Shown: positions 42,173 to 51,313 of the stretch, in pieces
How positions within the stretch are numbered: position 1 is the stretch's first letter
Layout of the letters: each line of letters opens with the position of its first letter
The notes under the pieces: generated by a model
Seen by the model: only the letters and a program-made list of their open reading frames with translations
The model's database searches: none
Told to the model about the DNA's origin: nothing
Origin: an uncultured Eubacteriales bacterium
Lineage (GTDB): Bacteria > Bacillota > Clostridia > Oscillospirales > Acutalibacteraceae
Length of the DNA stretch: 64,000 nt
Reading direction: 5' to 3'
NCBI GenBank assembly: GCA_934488615.1
Contig: CAKSSJ010000010.1
Span: 1-64,000 of the forward strand
Translations under genes and position numbers: made by a program

Positions 42173-44812
42173 TTATTTTATAAGAGATTTAACAATATCG
42201 GCAACCGCTGCGATCGCTTCATCGACCTTATCAATATCCTTTGCGCCTGCCATTGCGAAATCGGGCTTTCCGCCGCCGTTTCCGCCTGCTAACTTTGCAA
42301 CTGCACGAACAACGTCGCCAGCCTTAACTCCGCTCTTGACAGCCTCGGAAGCACAGCATGCGGCAAAATTAGCCGAGCCCTTTTCCTTATTCACTGCGCC
42401 GAATACAGCAACGATATTATCGCCCTCCGCCTTAGCCTTGTCCGAAAGCTGACGAAGCTCGTCCACTGTGACCTCGCCTGCATTTGCGGCAATAACCTTG
42501 AGTGAGCCGACCTCAACCGCACTGTCAAAAAGACTGCCCGAGCGCATCTCGGTAAGCTGAGCGGTGAGCGCTTCGATTTCCTTATCCTTCTCTTTAAGCT
42601 CGTTTGAAAGAGAAACCGCCTTCTTCTCGATATCCGACGGATTGGCAACCTTGAGTGCCGCCGCAGTACCGAAAATCTTTGAATTGAGCGAGTCGATATA
42701 ATTGAGAACCCCCGTACCCGTTACCGCTTCGATACGTCTTACGCCTGCGGCAACGGAGGTCTCCGTAATGATCTTGAAAAGTCCAAGCTTTCCTGTATTT
42801 GAAACATGTGTTCCGCCGCAAAGCTCGGTTGAAAAATCTCCCGCCTTAACTACACGGACAACATCGCCGTATTTCTCCCCGAAAAGAGCCATTGCGCCCG
42901 TTTTCTTAGCTTCCTCAATCGGCATTTCCGTCATTGTGACGCTCTCAGCCGAAAGAATGATATTGTTGACCTCGTTTTCGACTGCTTTCAGCTCCTCGGA
43001 GGTCATAGCCGAGAAATGAGAGAAGTCGAAACGAACCGTATTTTCATTAACAAGCTGACCTGCCTGCTCAACGTGAGAGCCGAGCGTTTTTCTCAAAGCC
43101 GCCTGAAGAAGGTGCGCCGCCGTGTGATTTCTTGCGATCGCGTCTCTCCTCTTTGCGTCGATAACCGTCTTTACTCTGTCGCCTGTTTTTGCGTTGTCGC
43201 CGTCGATGATTCTGCCGTAATGCAGGAATACGCCGTCGTTGGTCTTCGTTGTGTTCTCAACCTCAAATGTAAAGCCGTCGCCGTAGATATAGCCTGTGTC
43301 GCCGACCTGTCCGCCGCTCTCGGCATAGAAGGAGCTCTTGTCCGTTACAAGGAACGAATCCGCTCCGTTTTCGAGAACGTCACATCTGATACCGTCTGTG
43401 ATAAAGGCAATTATTCTGCCCTCGGCTTCGTATGAATCATAGCCCTTGAACTCGGTCTTGGCAATGCCCTTGGTAACAACGCCCGTATCGTTCCAGCCCT
43501 CGGCGCCCGCGCCCTTATGAGCGTCACGGGAACGCTTGCGCTGAACGAGAACAAGCTCCTTGAACTTCTCCTCATCAACGGTCATGCCCTTTTCCTCAAG
43601 TATCTCCTTGGTGAGGTCGATCGGGAAGCCGAATGTGTCCTGAAGCTTGAATGCGTCCTCGGCACTCAGCTCCTTTGATTTTGAATCCTCAATCATCTTT
43701 GAGAGAACATCAAGTCCTGCGTCAATAGTTCTGTTGAAGCTCTCCTCCTCGGTCGAAATAACGTTGACGATGAAATCACGCTTCTCAACAAGGTTCGGAT
43801 AAGCATTTTTATTTTCATTGATAACCGTGTCGGCAACCTCGGCGAGGAAGGGTCTGTTGATGCCGAGCAATCTGCCGTGTCTTGCCGCCCTTCTGAGCAG
43901 ACGGCGAAGAACATAGCCTCTGCCGCTGTTCGACGGCATAACACCGTCGCCTATCATAAATGTTGTCGAACGGATATGGTCTGTTATAACACGAAGCGAA
44001 ACGTCGCTCTTTTCATCGGTGTGATATTCAACACCCGAGATTTTGGCAATGTGCTTCATGATGTTCTGAATTGTGTCAACCTCAAAAAGATTGTCAACAT
44101 TCTGTGCGATACAAGCAAGTCTTTCAAGACCCATGCCTGTGTCAATATTCGGGTGAGCGAGCGGAGTATAATGATTATGTCCGTCATTCTCAAACTGAGT
44201 GAAAACGAGGTTCCAGAACTCAACGTATCTGTCGCACTCGCAGCCGACCTTGCAATCGGGCTTTCCGCAGCCGTGCTCCGGTCCTCTGTCGTAATAAATC
44301 TCCGAGCAAGGACCGCAGGGGCCTGCGCCGTGCTCCCAGAAGTTATCCTCCTTGCCGAAGCGAACCATGTGGCTCTCCTCAACGCCGATTTCCTTTGTCC
44401 AGATGTCATAAGCCTCGTCGTCGTCAAGATAAACGCTGATATAGAGCTTCTCGGGATCCATCTCCATTACCTTGGTGCAGAATTCCCATGCCCATGTGAT
44501 TGCGTCGTGCTTGAAATAATCGCCGAAAGAGAAATTGCCCAGCATTTCAAAATATGTGCCGTGGCGTGCTGTCTTGCCGACATTTTCGATATCGGGCGTT
44601 CTGATACACTTCTGACATGTTGTAACACGCGATCTCGGCGGAGTTATCTCGCCCGTAAAATACTTTTTCATCGGCGACATACCTGCGTTGATAAGCAGGA
44701 GGCTCTTGTCGCCCTGCGGAATAAGAGAAAAGCTCGGAAGTCTCAGATGACCCTTGCTCTCGTAGAACGAAAGAAATTTTTCTCTTAATTCGTTAAGTCC
44801 TGTCCATTCCAT
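42173..44812 (-). CDS. alaS: Alanyl-tRNA synthetase
   Basis: Charges tRNA-Ala. The class II catalytic core (1-about 460) starts with LNELREKFLSFYESKGH; the editing domain carries HTAAHLLQAALR and CGGTHVSNTG zinc motifs; the C-terminal C-Ala domain ends with GGNGGGKPDFAMAGA. 879 aa is full length. ATG start with GGGAG upstream. No T-box leader: only 67 bp separate it from the next gene, and they hold a strong promoter. Confidence 0.97.
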   Translation of the reverse strand: MEWTGLNELREKFLSFYESKGHLRLPSFSLIPQGDKSLLLINAGMSPMKKYFTGEITPPRSRVTTCQKCIRTPDIENVGKTARHGTYFEMLGNFSFGDYFKHDAITWAWEFCTKVMEMDPEKLYISVYLDDDEAYDIWTKEIGVEESHMVRFGKEDNFWEHGAGPCGPCSEIYYDRGPEHGCGKPDCKVGCECDRYVEFWNLVFTQFENDGHNHYTPLAHPNIDTGMGLERLACIAQNVDNLFEVDTIQNIMKHIAKISGVEYHTDEKSDVSLRVITDHIRSTTFMIGDGVMPSNSGRGYVLRRLLRRAARHGRLLGINRPFLAEVADTVINENKNAYPNLVEKRDFIVNVISTEEESFNRTIDAGLDVLSKMIEDSKSKELSAEDAFKLQDTFGFPIDLTKEILEEKGMTVDEEKFKELVLVQRKRSRDAHKGAGAEGWNDTGVVTKGIAKTEFKGYDSYEAEGRIIAFITDGIRCDVLENGADSFLVTDKSSFYAESGGQVGDTGYIYGDGFTFEVENTTKTNDGVFLHYGRIIDGDNAKTGDRVKTVIDAKRRDAIARNHTAAHLLQAALRKTLGSHVEQAGQLVNENTVRFDFSHFSAMTSEELKAVENEVNNIILSAESVTMTEMPIEEAKKTGAMALFGEKYGDVVRVVKAGDFSTELCGGTHVSNTGKLGLFKIITETSVAAGVRRIEAVTGTGVLNYIDSLNSKIFGTAAALKVANPSDIEKKAVSLSNELKEKDKEIEALTAQLTEMRSGSLFDSAVEVGSLKVIAANAGEVTVDELRQLSDKAKAEGDNIVAVFGAVNKEKGSANFAACCASEAVKSGVKAGDVVRAVAKLAGGNGGGKPDFAMAGAKDIDKVDEAIAAVADIVKSLIK

Positions 44813-44853
44813 AAATACAACTCCCTGTAATTTGAGTTAATAACTAATTTATT

Positions 44854-44883
44854 ATTATATGCTTATCGGCATATTAAAGTCAA
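44854..44883 (-). promoter_or_regulatory. Sigma-A promoter of alaS operon
   Basis: Minus strand TTGACT (44883-44878), 18-nt spacer, TATAAT (44859-44854). The -35 overlaps the stop codon of the metallo-beta-lactamase gene. It drives alaS and probably the six genes after it to ispF. Confidence 0.8.
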
Positions 44884-45794
44884 TCACATTTTGTAAATTC
44901 CTTTGAATTTGATTCAAAAACTATCGTCCCGAGCAAATCAGTTCGGTAATACTCTATTCCCATGCTTTCAAGCCGCTTTGTAACGACAGCATGCGGATGC
45001 CCGTAATCGTTATTAAGCCCACAGCAGATAACGGCATATTTCGGATCGACCGCTTTCAGCCATTTCTCGCTTGATGAGGTCTTACTTCCGTGATGTCCGA
45101 CATTGAGAATCGTTGCTGAATAATCAATATTCTTCTTCAAAAGATCCTTTTCAACCGTGGTTGTTGCGTCGCCCGTGAACATAACGGACGTATCGCCGTA
45201 GCTGACCCTTGTAACTGCCGACATATCGTTCAGATCGTCGTAATCACGCAGAGGTGCGAAAATTTCCATAGTCATTTCACCGTAGGAATAGGTCGCTCCG
45301 GGTTCGGTAGCAATGACATTTTCGGCATTATCCGAAACGGCTGTCAGAAATTTCTCGTAGGTCTTGCTCGTCGGAATTATCTTCTCAGGAATCTCCGGCA
45401 TGATGAAATCCTTGATTTTGAATTCATAAAGCAGCTTGATCATAGCACCCATGTGGTCGGAATGAGGATGGGTCACAAGAACGCAGTCAAGCGTGTCAAT
45501 GTTAAGATTCTTTATGTAACCGATGACGGTCTGAGCCGCGCCGACCTCGCCCGAATCGACGAGAATCGCTTTGCCACCGCATGTGAGTAATGTGCAATTA
45601 CCCTGTCCGACGTCAATGAAGCTGACGTACATCTTATCGGGATTGCTCTGCTCCGTGTTCCTCAGTCCGACTTCATCATAAATATCCTTGAAGTCACCGA
45701 AAAACCGTGAGCCGAGCACCGAAAGAACGGCAATAATCAAAACGATGATTCCCGTTACAGCTTTCGTGTTAATATTTTTTCTTCTTATTTTCAT
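44880..45794 (-). CDS. ComEC-type metallo-beta-lactamase protein
   Basis: 304-aa membrane-anchored or secreted hydrolase, similar to the C-terminal domain of ComEC. One hydrophobic N-terminal segment (about 11-31) is followed by SFIDVGQGN (58-66), HPHSDH (109-114), TGDA (207-210), the VGHHGSKTSSS block (232-242) and NDYGHPH (262-268). All zinc ligands are present. The start at 45794 was chosen at MKIRRKN; the upstream frame lies in the YgiQ gene. Because the comEC here has lost these residues, this protein could supply the missing nuclease. Not linked to competence genes other than comEC 4 kb away. Confidence 0.88.
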   Translation of the reverse strand: MKIRRKNINTKAVTGIIVLIIAVLSVLGSRFFGDFKDIYDEVGLRNTEQSNPDKMYVSFIDVGQGNCTLLTCGGKAILVDSGEVGAAQTVIGYIKNLNIDTLDCVLVTHPHSDHMGAMIKLLYEFKIKDFIMPEIPEKIIPTSKTYEKFLTAVSDNAENVIATEPGATYSYGEMTMEIFAPLRDYDDLNDMSAVTRVSYGDTSVMFTGDATTTVEKDLLKKNIDYSATILNVGHHGSKTSSSEKWLKAVDPKYAVICCGLNNDYGHPHAVVTKRLESMGIEYYRTDLLGTIVFESNSKEFTKCD

Positions 45795-47628
45795 ATCTCT
45801 TACCGTCGCCGAAGCTGTTCTTTGAGGCTCTGCCTGCGTTTGTGCGCTTCGGAGCAACCAAGCACTTCTCGGAATAGCCTATCAGATCGTGTCTGCCTGC
45901 TTTCCTAAGCGCTTCCTCGCACAGGTCTCTGTTTTTCGGATCGTAATACTGCAAAAGCGCACGCTGTAAGGCTTTGTCGTGCGGAGTTTTCGCAACATAG
46001 ACCTCTTTCATTGTGTATGGGTCAAGTCCCGTGTAAAACATGCAGGTCGAAATTGTGCCCGGTGTGGGATAAAAGTCCTGAACCTGCTCGGGACGGATAT
46101 GTCTTTTCTTTAGGAATACCGCCAGCTCGACCGCATCCTTTAAGGTTGACCCGGGGTGCGACGACATAAGATAAGGAACAAGGTACTGTTCCTTGCCGAC
46201 GGAATTCGTTATTTCAAAATACTTCTTTGAAAACTCAATATATGCTTCAATGTGCGGTTTACCCATCTTGTCAAGAACCGCCGCAGAGCAATGCTCGGGA
46301 GCAACCTTAAGCTGACCGCTGACATGATATTTAACAAGCTCACGGAAGAACGTATCGTCGGGATCCTTGAGCATGTAGTCATATCTTATTCCCGAACGGA
46401 TAAACACCTTTTTGACTTTCGGCAGCTCACGAACAGTCCTCAAAATATCAAGATACTCGCTGTGGTCTGCCTTCAAAGCCTTACAAGGCGTCGGTGCAAG
46501 GCACTTTTTACCCTTGCAAAGTCCTTTTTCAAGCTGAACAAGACAGCTTGTACGCCTGAAATTGGCAGTCGGACCGCCTATATCATGAATATAGCCCTTG
46601 AAATTTGGTTTTTCCGTAAGCATTTTTGCTTCTTTTATAATAGATTCCTTGCTTCTTGTCGTAACAAATCTACCCTGATGGAAAGCAATCGAGCAGAAGT
46701 TGCATGCGCCGAAACAGCCACGGTTATGTGTAATCGAAAATTCGACCTCTTCGATCGCAGGAACGCCGCCCATTTTCTCATAGCACGGGTGGTACGTCCT
46801 CTCGTAAGGAAGCGAATAGACCCAGTCCATCTCCTCCTGAGTGAGCGGAGGCATCGGCGGATTCTGCACAAGCATTTTGTTGCCGTGACGCTGTTTAATG
46901 ATCTTACCTCTTATATGATCCTGCTCGTCCTGCTCGATTCGACAGGAAACGGCATATTCCTTTTTGCTCTTACAAACGTTTTCAAACGACGGACATTCAG
47001 CTCCGCAAAGCGGAGTTTCCCGCACATCACAGGCGTAGCAGGTTCCTCTGACATCTGTAATTGAGCTTATCGGCTCGCCGTTTGATAGTCTGCGGCAAAT
47101 TTCAATCGTCTGATTTTCGCCCATTCCGTAGGAAATGAGGTCTGCCTGCGAATCAAAAAGAATACTTCTTCTGATTTTATCGTCCCAATAATCGTAATGA
47201 GCAAAGCGGCGAAGCGAGGCTTCAAGACCGCCGATTATGATTGGAATATCGCCGTAAAGCTCCCTTATTTTGTTGCAATAAACAATTACGGCTCTGTCGG
47301 GTCTGAGACCCATAACTTTTCCCGGGGAATACGCGTCTTGACTGCGGTGCTTTTTCGCCGCAGTGTAGTGAGCTACCATTGAATCAATATTACCCGAGGA
47401 AACCATGAAGCCGAGCTTAGGTCTGCCGAAGCGGAGGAAATCATCATTTTTTCTCCAATCGGGCTGACTGAGGAAAGCAACTCTGTAGCCCTCTGCCTCC
47501 ATTACTCTTGTAATTATAGCCGCGCCGAAGCTGGGGTGGTCAACGTAGGCATCACCCGAAACATAGACAAAGTCTACCTCGTCCCATCCTCTTTCTTTAA
47601 CTTCTTCTGCGGTTATCGGTAAAAACAT
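45769..47628 (-). CDS. YgiQ-family radical SAM protein
   Basis: Large radical SAM enzyme of unknown reaction (UPF0313). The N-terminal domain is B12-binding-like (SGDAYVDHPSFGAAIIT), with the iron-sulfur motif in CFGACNFC, extra Cys clusters (CYACDVRETPLCGAECPSF and CLVQ...CKGKKC), and a C-terminal YgiQ block VQDFYPTPGT. 619 aa. It starts 3 bp after ftsK. The family call is secure, the function unknown. Confidence 0.92.
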   Translation of the reverse strand: MFLPITAEEVKERGWDEVDFVYVSGDAYVDHPSFGAAIITRVMEAEGYRVAFLSQPDWRKNDDFLRFGRPKLGFMVSSGNIDSMVAHYTAAKKHRSQDAYSPGKVMGLRPDRAVIVYCNKIRELYGDIPIIIGGLEASLRRFAHYDYWDDKIRRSILFDSQADLISYGMGENQTIEICRRLSNGEPISSITDVRGTCYACDVRETPLCGAECPSFENVCKSKKEYAVSCRIEQDEQDHIRGKIIKQRHGNKMLVQNPPMPPLTQEEMDWVYSLPYERTYHPCYEKMGGVPAIEEVEFSITHNRGCFGACNFCSIAFHQGRFVTTRSKESIIKEAKMLTEKPNFKGYIHDIGGPTANFRRTSCLVQLEKGLCKGKKCLAPTPCKALKADHSEYLDILRTVRELPKVKKVFIRSGIRYDYMLKDPDDTFFRELVKYHVSGQLKVAPEHCSAAVLDKMGKPHIEAYIEFSKKYFEITNSVGKEQYLVPYLMSSHPGSTLKDAVELAVFLKKRHIRPEQVQDFYPTPGTISTCMFYTGLDPYTMKEVYVAKTPHDKALQRALLQYYDPKNRDLCEEALRKAGRHDLIGYSEKCLVAPKRTNAGRASKNSFGDGKRYENKKKKY

Positions 47629-47631
47629 GGA

Positions 47632-50247
47632 TTACTCCTCTTCATCTTCTTCGTAGGTTTCCGTCTCGATCGGATTTTCGATCGGTGCGGAAGCGTTTCC
47701 GAGCGCGTTCATCTCCATCCACTGCTGTTTGGATATAAGAACCTTTCTCGGCTTACTGCCCTCGAACGGACCTACGATTCCTCTTTGCTCGAGGTCATCT
47801 ATAATTCTTGCCGCGCGGGCATAGCCTAATTTCAGTTTGCGCTGTAGGAGCGTTGTGGAAGCCATCTGAGCCTCAACGACGACCTCAATCGCCTTAGGTA
47901 TCATCTCGTCTCCGCCCTCGCTCGAATCGCTGTCGGAGGAAGAGGACGACGATGACGGCTTCTTCTCGATAACAGCCTGACGCTCAATCTCTTCCATAAC
48001 CTTTTCGTCGTACTGCTTTTCCTCGCCCTGTGTCTTTATAAACTTGACAACGCTTTCAACCTCTTCATCAGAGAGGAAGCAGCCCTGAACACGGACGGGC
48101 TTGGAAACGCCGACGGGGCTGAACAGCATATCGCCGTAGCCAAGAAGCTTTTCGGCACCGGCAGTATCAATAATCGTTCTTGAATCGACCTGTGACGAAA
48201 CAGAAAGCGCGATTCGGCTCGGGATATTAGCCTTGATTATACCCGTAATAACGTTTACCGACGGTCTCTGCGTTGCAATGACAAGGTGCATACCTGCCGC
48301 ACGCGCCATCTGAGCAAGTCGGCAAATGGAATCCTCGACCTCGTTCGGCGCCGCCATCATAAGGTCGGACAGCTCGTCGATAAATATAACGATATGCGGC
48401 ATCGGAGTGAGCGCCTCGTTTGTTTCTGCGAGCTTATTAAAGCCCTTGATATCTCTGACTGCATTTTCGGAGAACATTTTATAGCGCTGGAGCATTTCCG
48501 TAACTGCCCAGCCGAGTGCACCTGCTGCCTTTCTCGGGTCGGAAACAACAGGAACAAGCAGATGCGGAATTCCGTTATAAATCGTGAATTCAACCTGCTT
48601 GGGGTCGATCATCAAAAGCTTGACCTCGTCGGGGTTCGAATTGTAAAGTATGCTGACGATCATCGCGTTAAGGCAGACGGATTTACCTGAACCGGTGGTA
48701 CCTGCAATAAGAAGGTGCGGCATTTTAGCGATATCGGCGCAGATGGTGTTGCCAGTGATATCCTTGCCGAGAGCAACGTTCAGCTTGCTTTTAGCGTTCT
48801 TGTAAACAGGTGTTTCAATGATTTCTCTGAGCGAAACGGTCGCTCTGTTCTTGTTCGGAATTTCAATGCCGATTGCCGATTTATTAGGAATCGGTGCTTC
48901 AATTCTGACGCCTGAAGCGGCAAGAGCAAGCGCAATATCGTCCGCGAGACTTGTAATCTTACTTATTTTAACGCCTGCCGCAGGCTGAAGTTCGTATCTT
49001 GTAACTGACGGACCGCGGCAGATATCGACAATTTTTGTCGAAACACCGAAGCTGTTAAGCGTGTCAACAAGCTTGGTCGCGTTGTTCTTAAGCTCCTCCT
49101 CATAGTTCATCGCGCCTGCATTATTGGCATATTTCAGGCAGTCGATAGGAGGCTTTTGATAGGTATGGAAAACCTGAACAGGTTCGTTTGCTTTTTCCTC
49201 TTTTGTGTCTTTCTTCGGATCTGCCTTTACTTTTTCGACAGGCTTGTCCTTCGGCTTAACAGAGCTGTTGACCTTCTTGATTATTTCATCAAGCGGCAAA
49301 GCAGGCTCGGCAGAAGAGATTTCCGGCTCGGGAGCAACATCGACAAACGGCTTCGGTGTTTTTTTCTTCGGTGTTATATCCTGCTTTTCGGCATTGCCGA
49401 CAAGCTCATCTATATACATTCCGTCATTCTCGGCAGTGCCGTAGGCTTCTGGTCCGATATCGACAGGAACATATTTCTTCCTTTTTCTGACAAATGGTCT
49501 TTCTTCGTACGTCGGCTCGGCTTCAAGCCTATCGGAGCGCTTCTGCTTAGCCGAATCAACACGCTCCTTGAAAAACAGATATATTCCGAGAATCGTACCG
49601 CCTGTAACAAACATGACGGTTGCAATCAGCAGAACGATAAGAACTATTGCCGCGGCTGTTTTACCGAAAAGCATCTCGGGAACACCGCCGAAAACAGCGC
49701 CTATAACACCGCCGCTCGAAACTGTAACGGTATCGCGAAGATCCCATACATACGCAATCTGATCCTTTAAGTCTCCCGACTCAACTGCTTCCGAGAAAAC
49801 ATGAACAATACCCGAGAGCATACCCGTTGCAAGCGCACCGCCGATAAGCCTGCCTCTGAGTGTTTTAACAGACTTTTCTGCAACAAGCGTAACTATGATG
49901 TAAATAAGCATCAGCGGCCAGACATAAGCGCATATGCCCGCAATTCCGAAAATAAATTCATGAAATGCAAGCCATACTCTTTCGCCCTTAATAAACGTTG
50001 CCGCAAGCAGAATAGCCGTTACGGCTGAGAGGATGATTGCCGCTCTCTGGCGAAGATAAGCCTGAGAAACAGGCTCCTTGGTCGGCTTCTTCCCGCTATT
50101 GGTCTTTGTCGGCTGTTTTGTCTGCTTTCTTGCAGGCTGAGTCGGAACAGGACCCTTCTGCTGTGATGTGTTTTTTGACTTTGAAGAGCCTGAACTCTTC
50201 TTTGCTGACGACGGGGTTTTCTTTTTGTTATTTTTATTTGCCGCCAT
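47632..50247 (-). CDS. ftsK: FtsK/SpoIIIE DNA translocase
   Basis: Septal DNA pump for chromosome segregation, possibly also forespore DNA packaging. A Lys/Ser-rich leader (1-65) precedes four membrane helices (about 70-245), a charged linker, then the motor with Walker A GTTGSGKSV and IFIDELSDLMM, and a C-terminal gamma winged helix (LKLGYARAARIIDDLEQRG) that reads SRS sequences. The start at 50247 has GGAGGG 5 nt upstream. 871 aa. It cannot be told from sequence alone whether this is the FtsK- or SpoIIIE-type paralogue. Confidence 0.95.
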   Translation of the reverse strand: MAANKNNKKKTPSSAKKSSGSSKSKNTSQQKGPVPTQPARKQTKQPTKTNSGKKPTKEPVSQAYLRQRAAIILSAVTAILLAATFIKGERVWLAFHEFIFGIAGICAYVWPLMLIYIIVTLVAEKSVKTLRGRLIGGALATGMLSGIVHVFSEAVESGDLKDQIAYVWDLRDTVTVSSGGVIGAVFGGVPEMLFGKTAAAIVLIVLLIATVMFVTGGTILGIYLFFKERVDSAKQKRSDRLEAEPTYEERPFVRKRKKYVPVDIGPEAYGTAENDGMYIDELVGNAEKQDITPKKKTPKPFVDVAPEPEISSAEPALPLDEIIKKVNSSVKPKDKPVEKVKADPKKDTKEEKANEPVQVFHTYQKPPIDCLKYANNAGAMNYEEELKNNATKLVDTLNSFGVSTKIVDICRGPSVTRYELQPAAGVKISKITSLADDIALALAASGVRIEAPIPNKSAIGIEIPNKNRATVSLREIIETPVYKNAKSKLNVALGKDITGNTICADIAKMPHLLIAGTTGSGKSVCLNAMIVSILYNSNPDEVKLLMIDPKQVEFTIYNGIPHLLVPVVSDPRKAAGALGWAVTEMLQRYKMFSENAVRDIKGFNKLAETNEALTPMPHIVIFIDELSDLMMAAPNEVEDSICRLAQMARAAGMHLVIATQRPSVNVITGIIKANIPSRIALSVSSQVDSRTIIDTAGAEKLLGYGDMLFSPVGVSKPVRVQGCFLSDEEVESVVKFIKTQGEEKQYDEKVMEEIERQAVIEKKPSSSSSSSDSDSSEGGDEMIPKAIEVVVEAQMASTTLLQRKLKLGYARAARIIDDLEQRGIVGPFEGSKPRKVLISKQQWMEMNALGNASAPIENPIETETYEEDEEE

Positions 50248-50317
50248 ATTTCCCTCCGTAATATATAAAAATATGTAATTACCTTTTATCAAGCTATAAT
50301 AGCCCAATATCTTGTAT

Positions 50318-50346
50318 ATAATACCATTTTTCGCTACAAATATCAA
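50318..50346 (-). promoter_or_regulatory. Sigma-A promoter of ftsK
   Basis: Minus strand TTGATA (50346-50341), 17-nt spacer, TATTAT (50323-50318) with extended TGG. Divergent from the aldose epimerase promoter 9 bp away. Confidence 0.75.
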
Positions 50347-50354
50347 TAACTTTA

Positions 50355-50383
50355 TTGATTTTTTTTGCAGAATTGTATATAAT
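50355..50383 (+). promoter_or_regulatory. Sigma-A promoter of the aldose epimerase gene
   Basis: Plus strand TTGATT (50355-50360), 17-nt spacer, TATAAT (50378-50383), 26 bp before the ATG. Back to back with the ftsK promoter. Confidence 0.75.
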
Positions 50384-50409
50384 TAAGAAAAAATCATAGG
50401 AGTGTTTTT

Positions 50410-51264
50410 ATGAACTATACACTGAGCAATAAATCGGTAAGTATTTCCGTAAAAAAATACGGCGCCGAGCTTTCTTCATTCAAGTCGCTCGACACCGCTA
50501 TCGAATATCTTTGGCAGGGCAACCCCGATGTCTGGTACGGTCAGTCCCCTATCCTTTTCCCGATCGTCGGAACATTGCTTGACAACAAATGCAGAATCGA
50601 CGGTAAGGAATACGAGATGTTCCGTCACGGTATTGCAAGAAAGAGAGATTTTGAGCTCAAGGAGCAGGGCGAGAATCACCTTACGCTTACTCAAAGCTGG
50701 AATGACGAATCCCTTGAGCGTTACCCGTATAAATATATCTTTGACATTGAATTCAGGCTTGACGGCAAAAAATTGACCGTAACTCACACAATAAAAAATG
50801 CCGACGATAAGACAATGTATTTCTCGATCGGCGCTCACCCCGGATTTAACTGCAAGATCGGCGACGTGCTTTCGTTTGAAAAGCCCGAAACGCTTATCTG
50901 CGAAAAAATCGACTCCGACTCAATTCTTGACGGAAAGCATTATCCGACATTGATTGACGAAACGGACATCGTGATCACAAAGGATATTTTTGACGGCGAC
51001 GCTCTCATTCTCTCCGGAATGAAATCCGATACGATTTATCTCAAGAGTGACGCTCGTCCGCATGTCATTAAATTCAACTTCGGCAAAGCGCCTGTTCTCG
51101 GTCTTTGGGCAAAGCCCGGCGCGGAATATGTCTGCATCGAGCCTTGGTACGGAATAAACGATTCAAGAGAGATCAAGGACGATTTCTCACAGAAGCGTCT
51201 TATTCAAAAGCTCGAACCGAATGAAGAATTTATCTTCCCGTGGAGCGCTGAAATAATTGAATAA
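50410..51264 (+). CDS. Aldose 1-epimerase family protein, LacX-like
   Basis: Interconverts sugar anomers or acts as hexose-6-phosphate epimerase-type enzyme. Beta-sandwich family signatures: LWQGNPDVWYGQSPILFPIVG near 37-57, His in RHGIAR and SIGAHPGFN, and CIEPWYGI near the end with the catalytic Glu. 284 aa, cytoplasmic. AGGAG lies before the ATG. First plus-strand gene in the window and alone in its unit, ending at a two-way terminator. Confidence 0.88.
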   Translation: MNYTLSNKSVSISVKKYGAELSSFKSLDTAIEYLWQGNPDVWYGQSPILFPIVGTLLDNKCRIDGKEYEMFRHGIARKRDFELKEQGENHLTLTQSWNDESLERYPYKYIFDIEFRLDGKKLTVTHTIKNADDKTMYFSIGAHPGFNCKIGDVLSFEKPETLICEKIDSDSILDGKHYPTLIDETDIVITKDIFDGDALILSGMKSDTIYLKSDARPHVIKFNFGKAPVLGLWAKPGAEYVCIEPWYGINDSREIKDDFSQKRLIQKLEPNEEFIFPWSAEIIE

Positions 51265-51278
51265 TAAAATATAACAAT

Positions 51279-51310
51279 AAAGCTGCCGCATCATTAAGTG
51301 CGACAGCTTT
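51279..51310. terminator. Bidirectional terminator between convergent genes
   Basis: 12-bp stem (51279-51290 with 51299-51310, one C/A mismatch on the plus strand that becomes a U-G pair on the minus strand) flanked by A- and T-runs. It serves the plus-strand epimerase and the minus-strand leucine-rich-repeat operon. The same stem core appears in the terminator at 60555-60600. Confidence 0.8.
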
Positions 51311-51313
51311 TAG

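Noticed and set aside
43877..44788. 303-codon plus-strand frame opposite alaS
   Set aside because: It lies entirely antisense to a full-length, motif-complete alanyl-tRNA synthetase; its length follows from the codon bias of alaS.
44813..44879. T-box riboswitch before alaS
   Set aside because: Only 67 bp separate the genes and they contain a promoter; there is no room for a T-box stem or specifier loop, and no T-box core sequence.
46252..47064. 270-codon plus-strand frame opposite the YgiQ gene
   Set aside because: Antisense shadow of a motif-complete radical SAM gene, no ribosome binding site and Cys/Arg-rich odd composition.
49156..49770. 204-codon plus-strand frame opposite ftsK
   Set aside because: Antisense to the linker and membrane part of ftsK; no start signal or recognisable domain.
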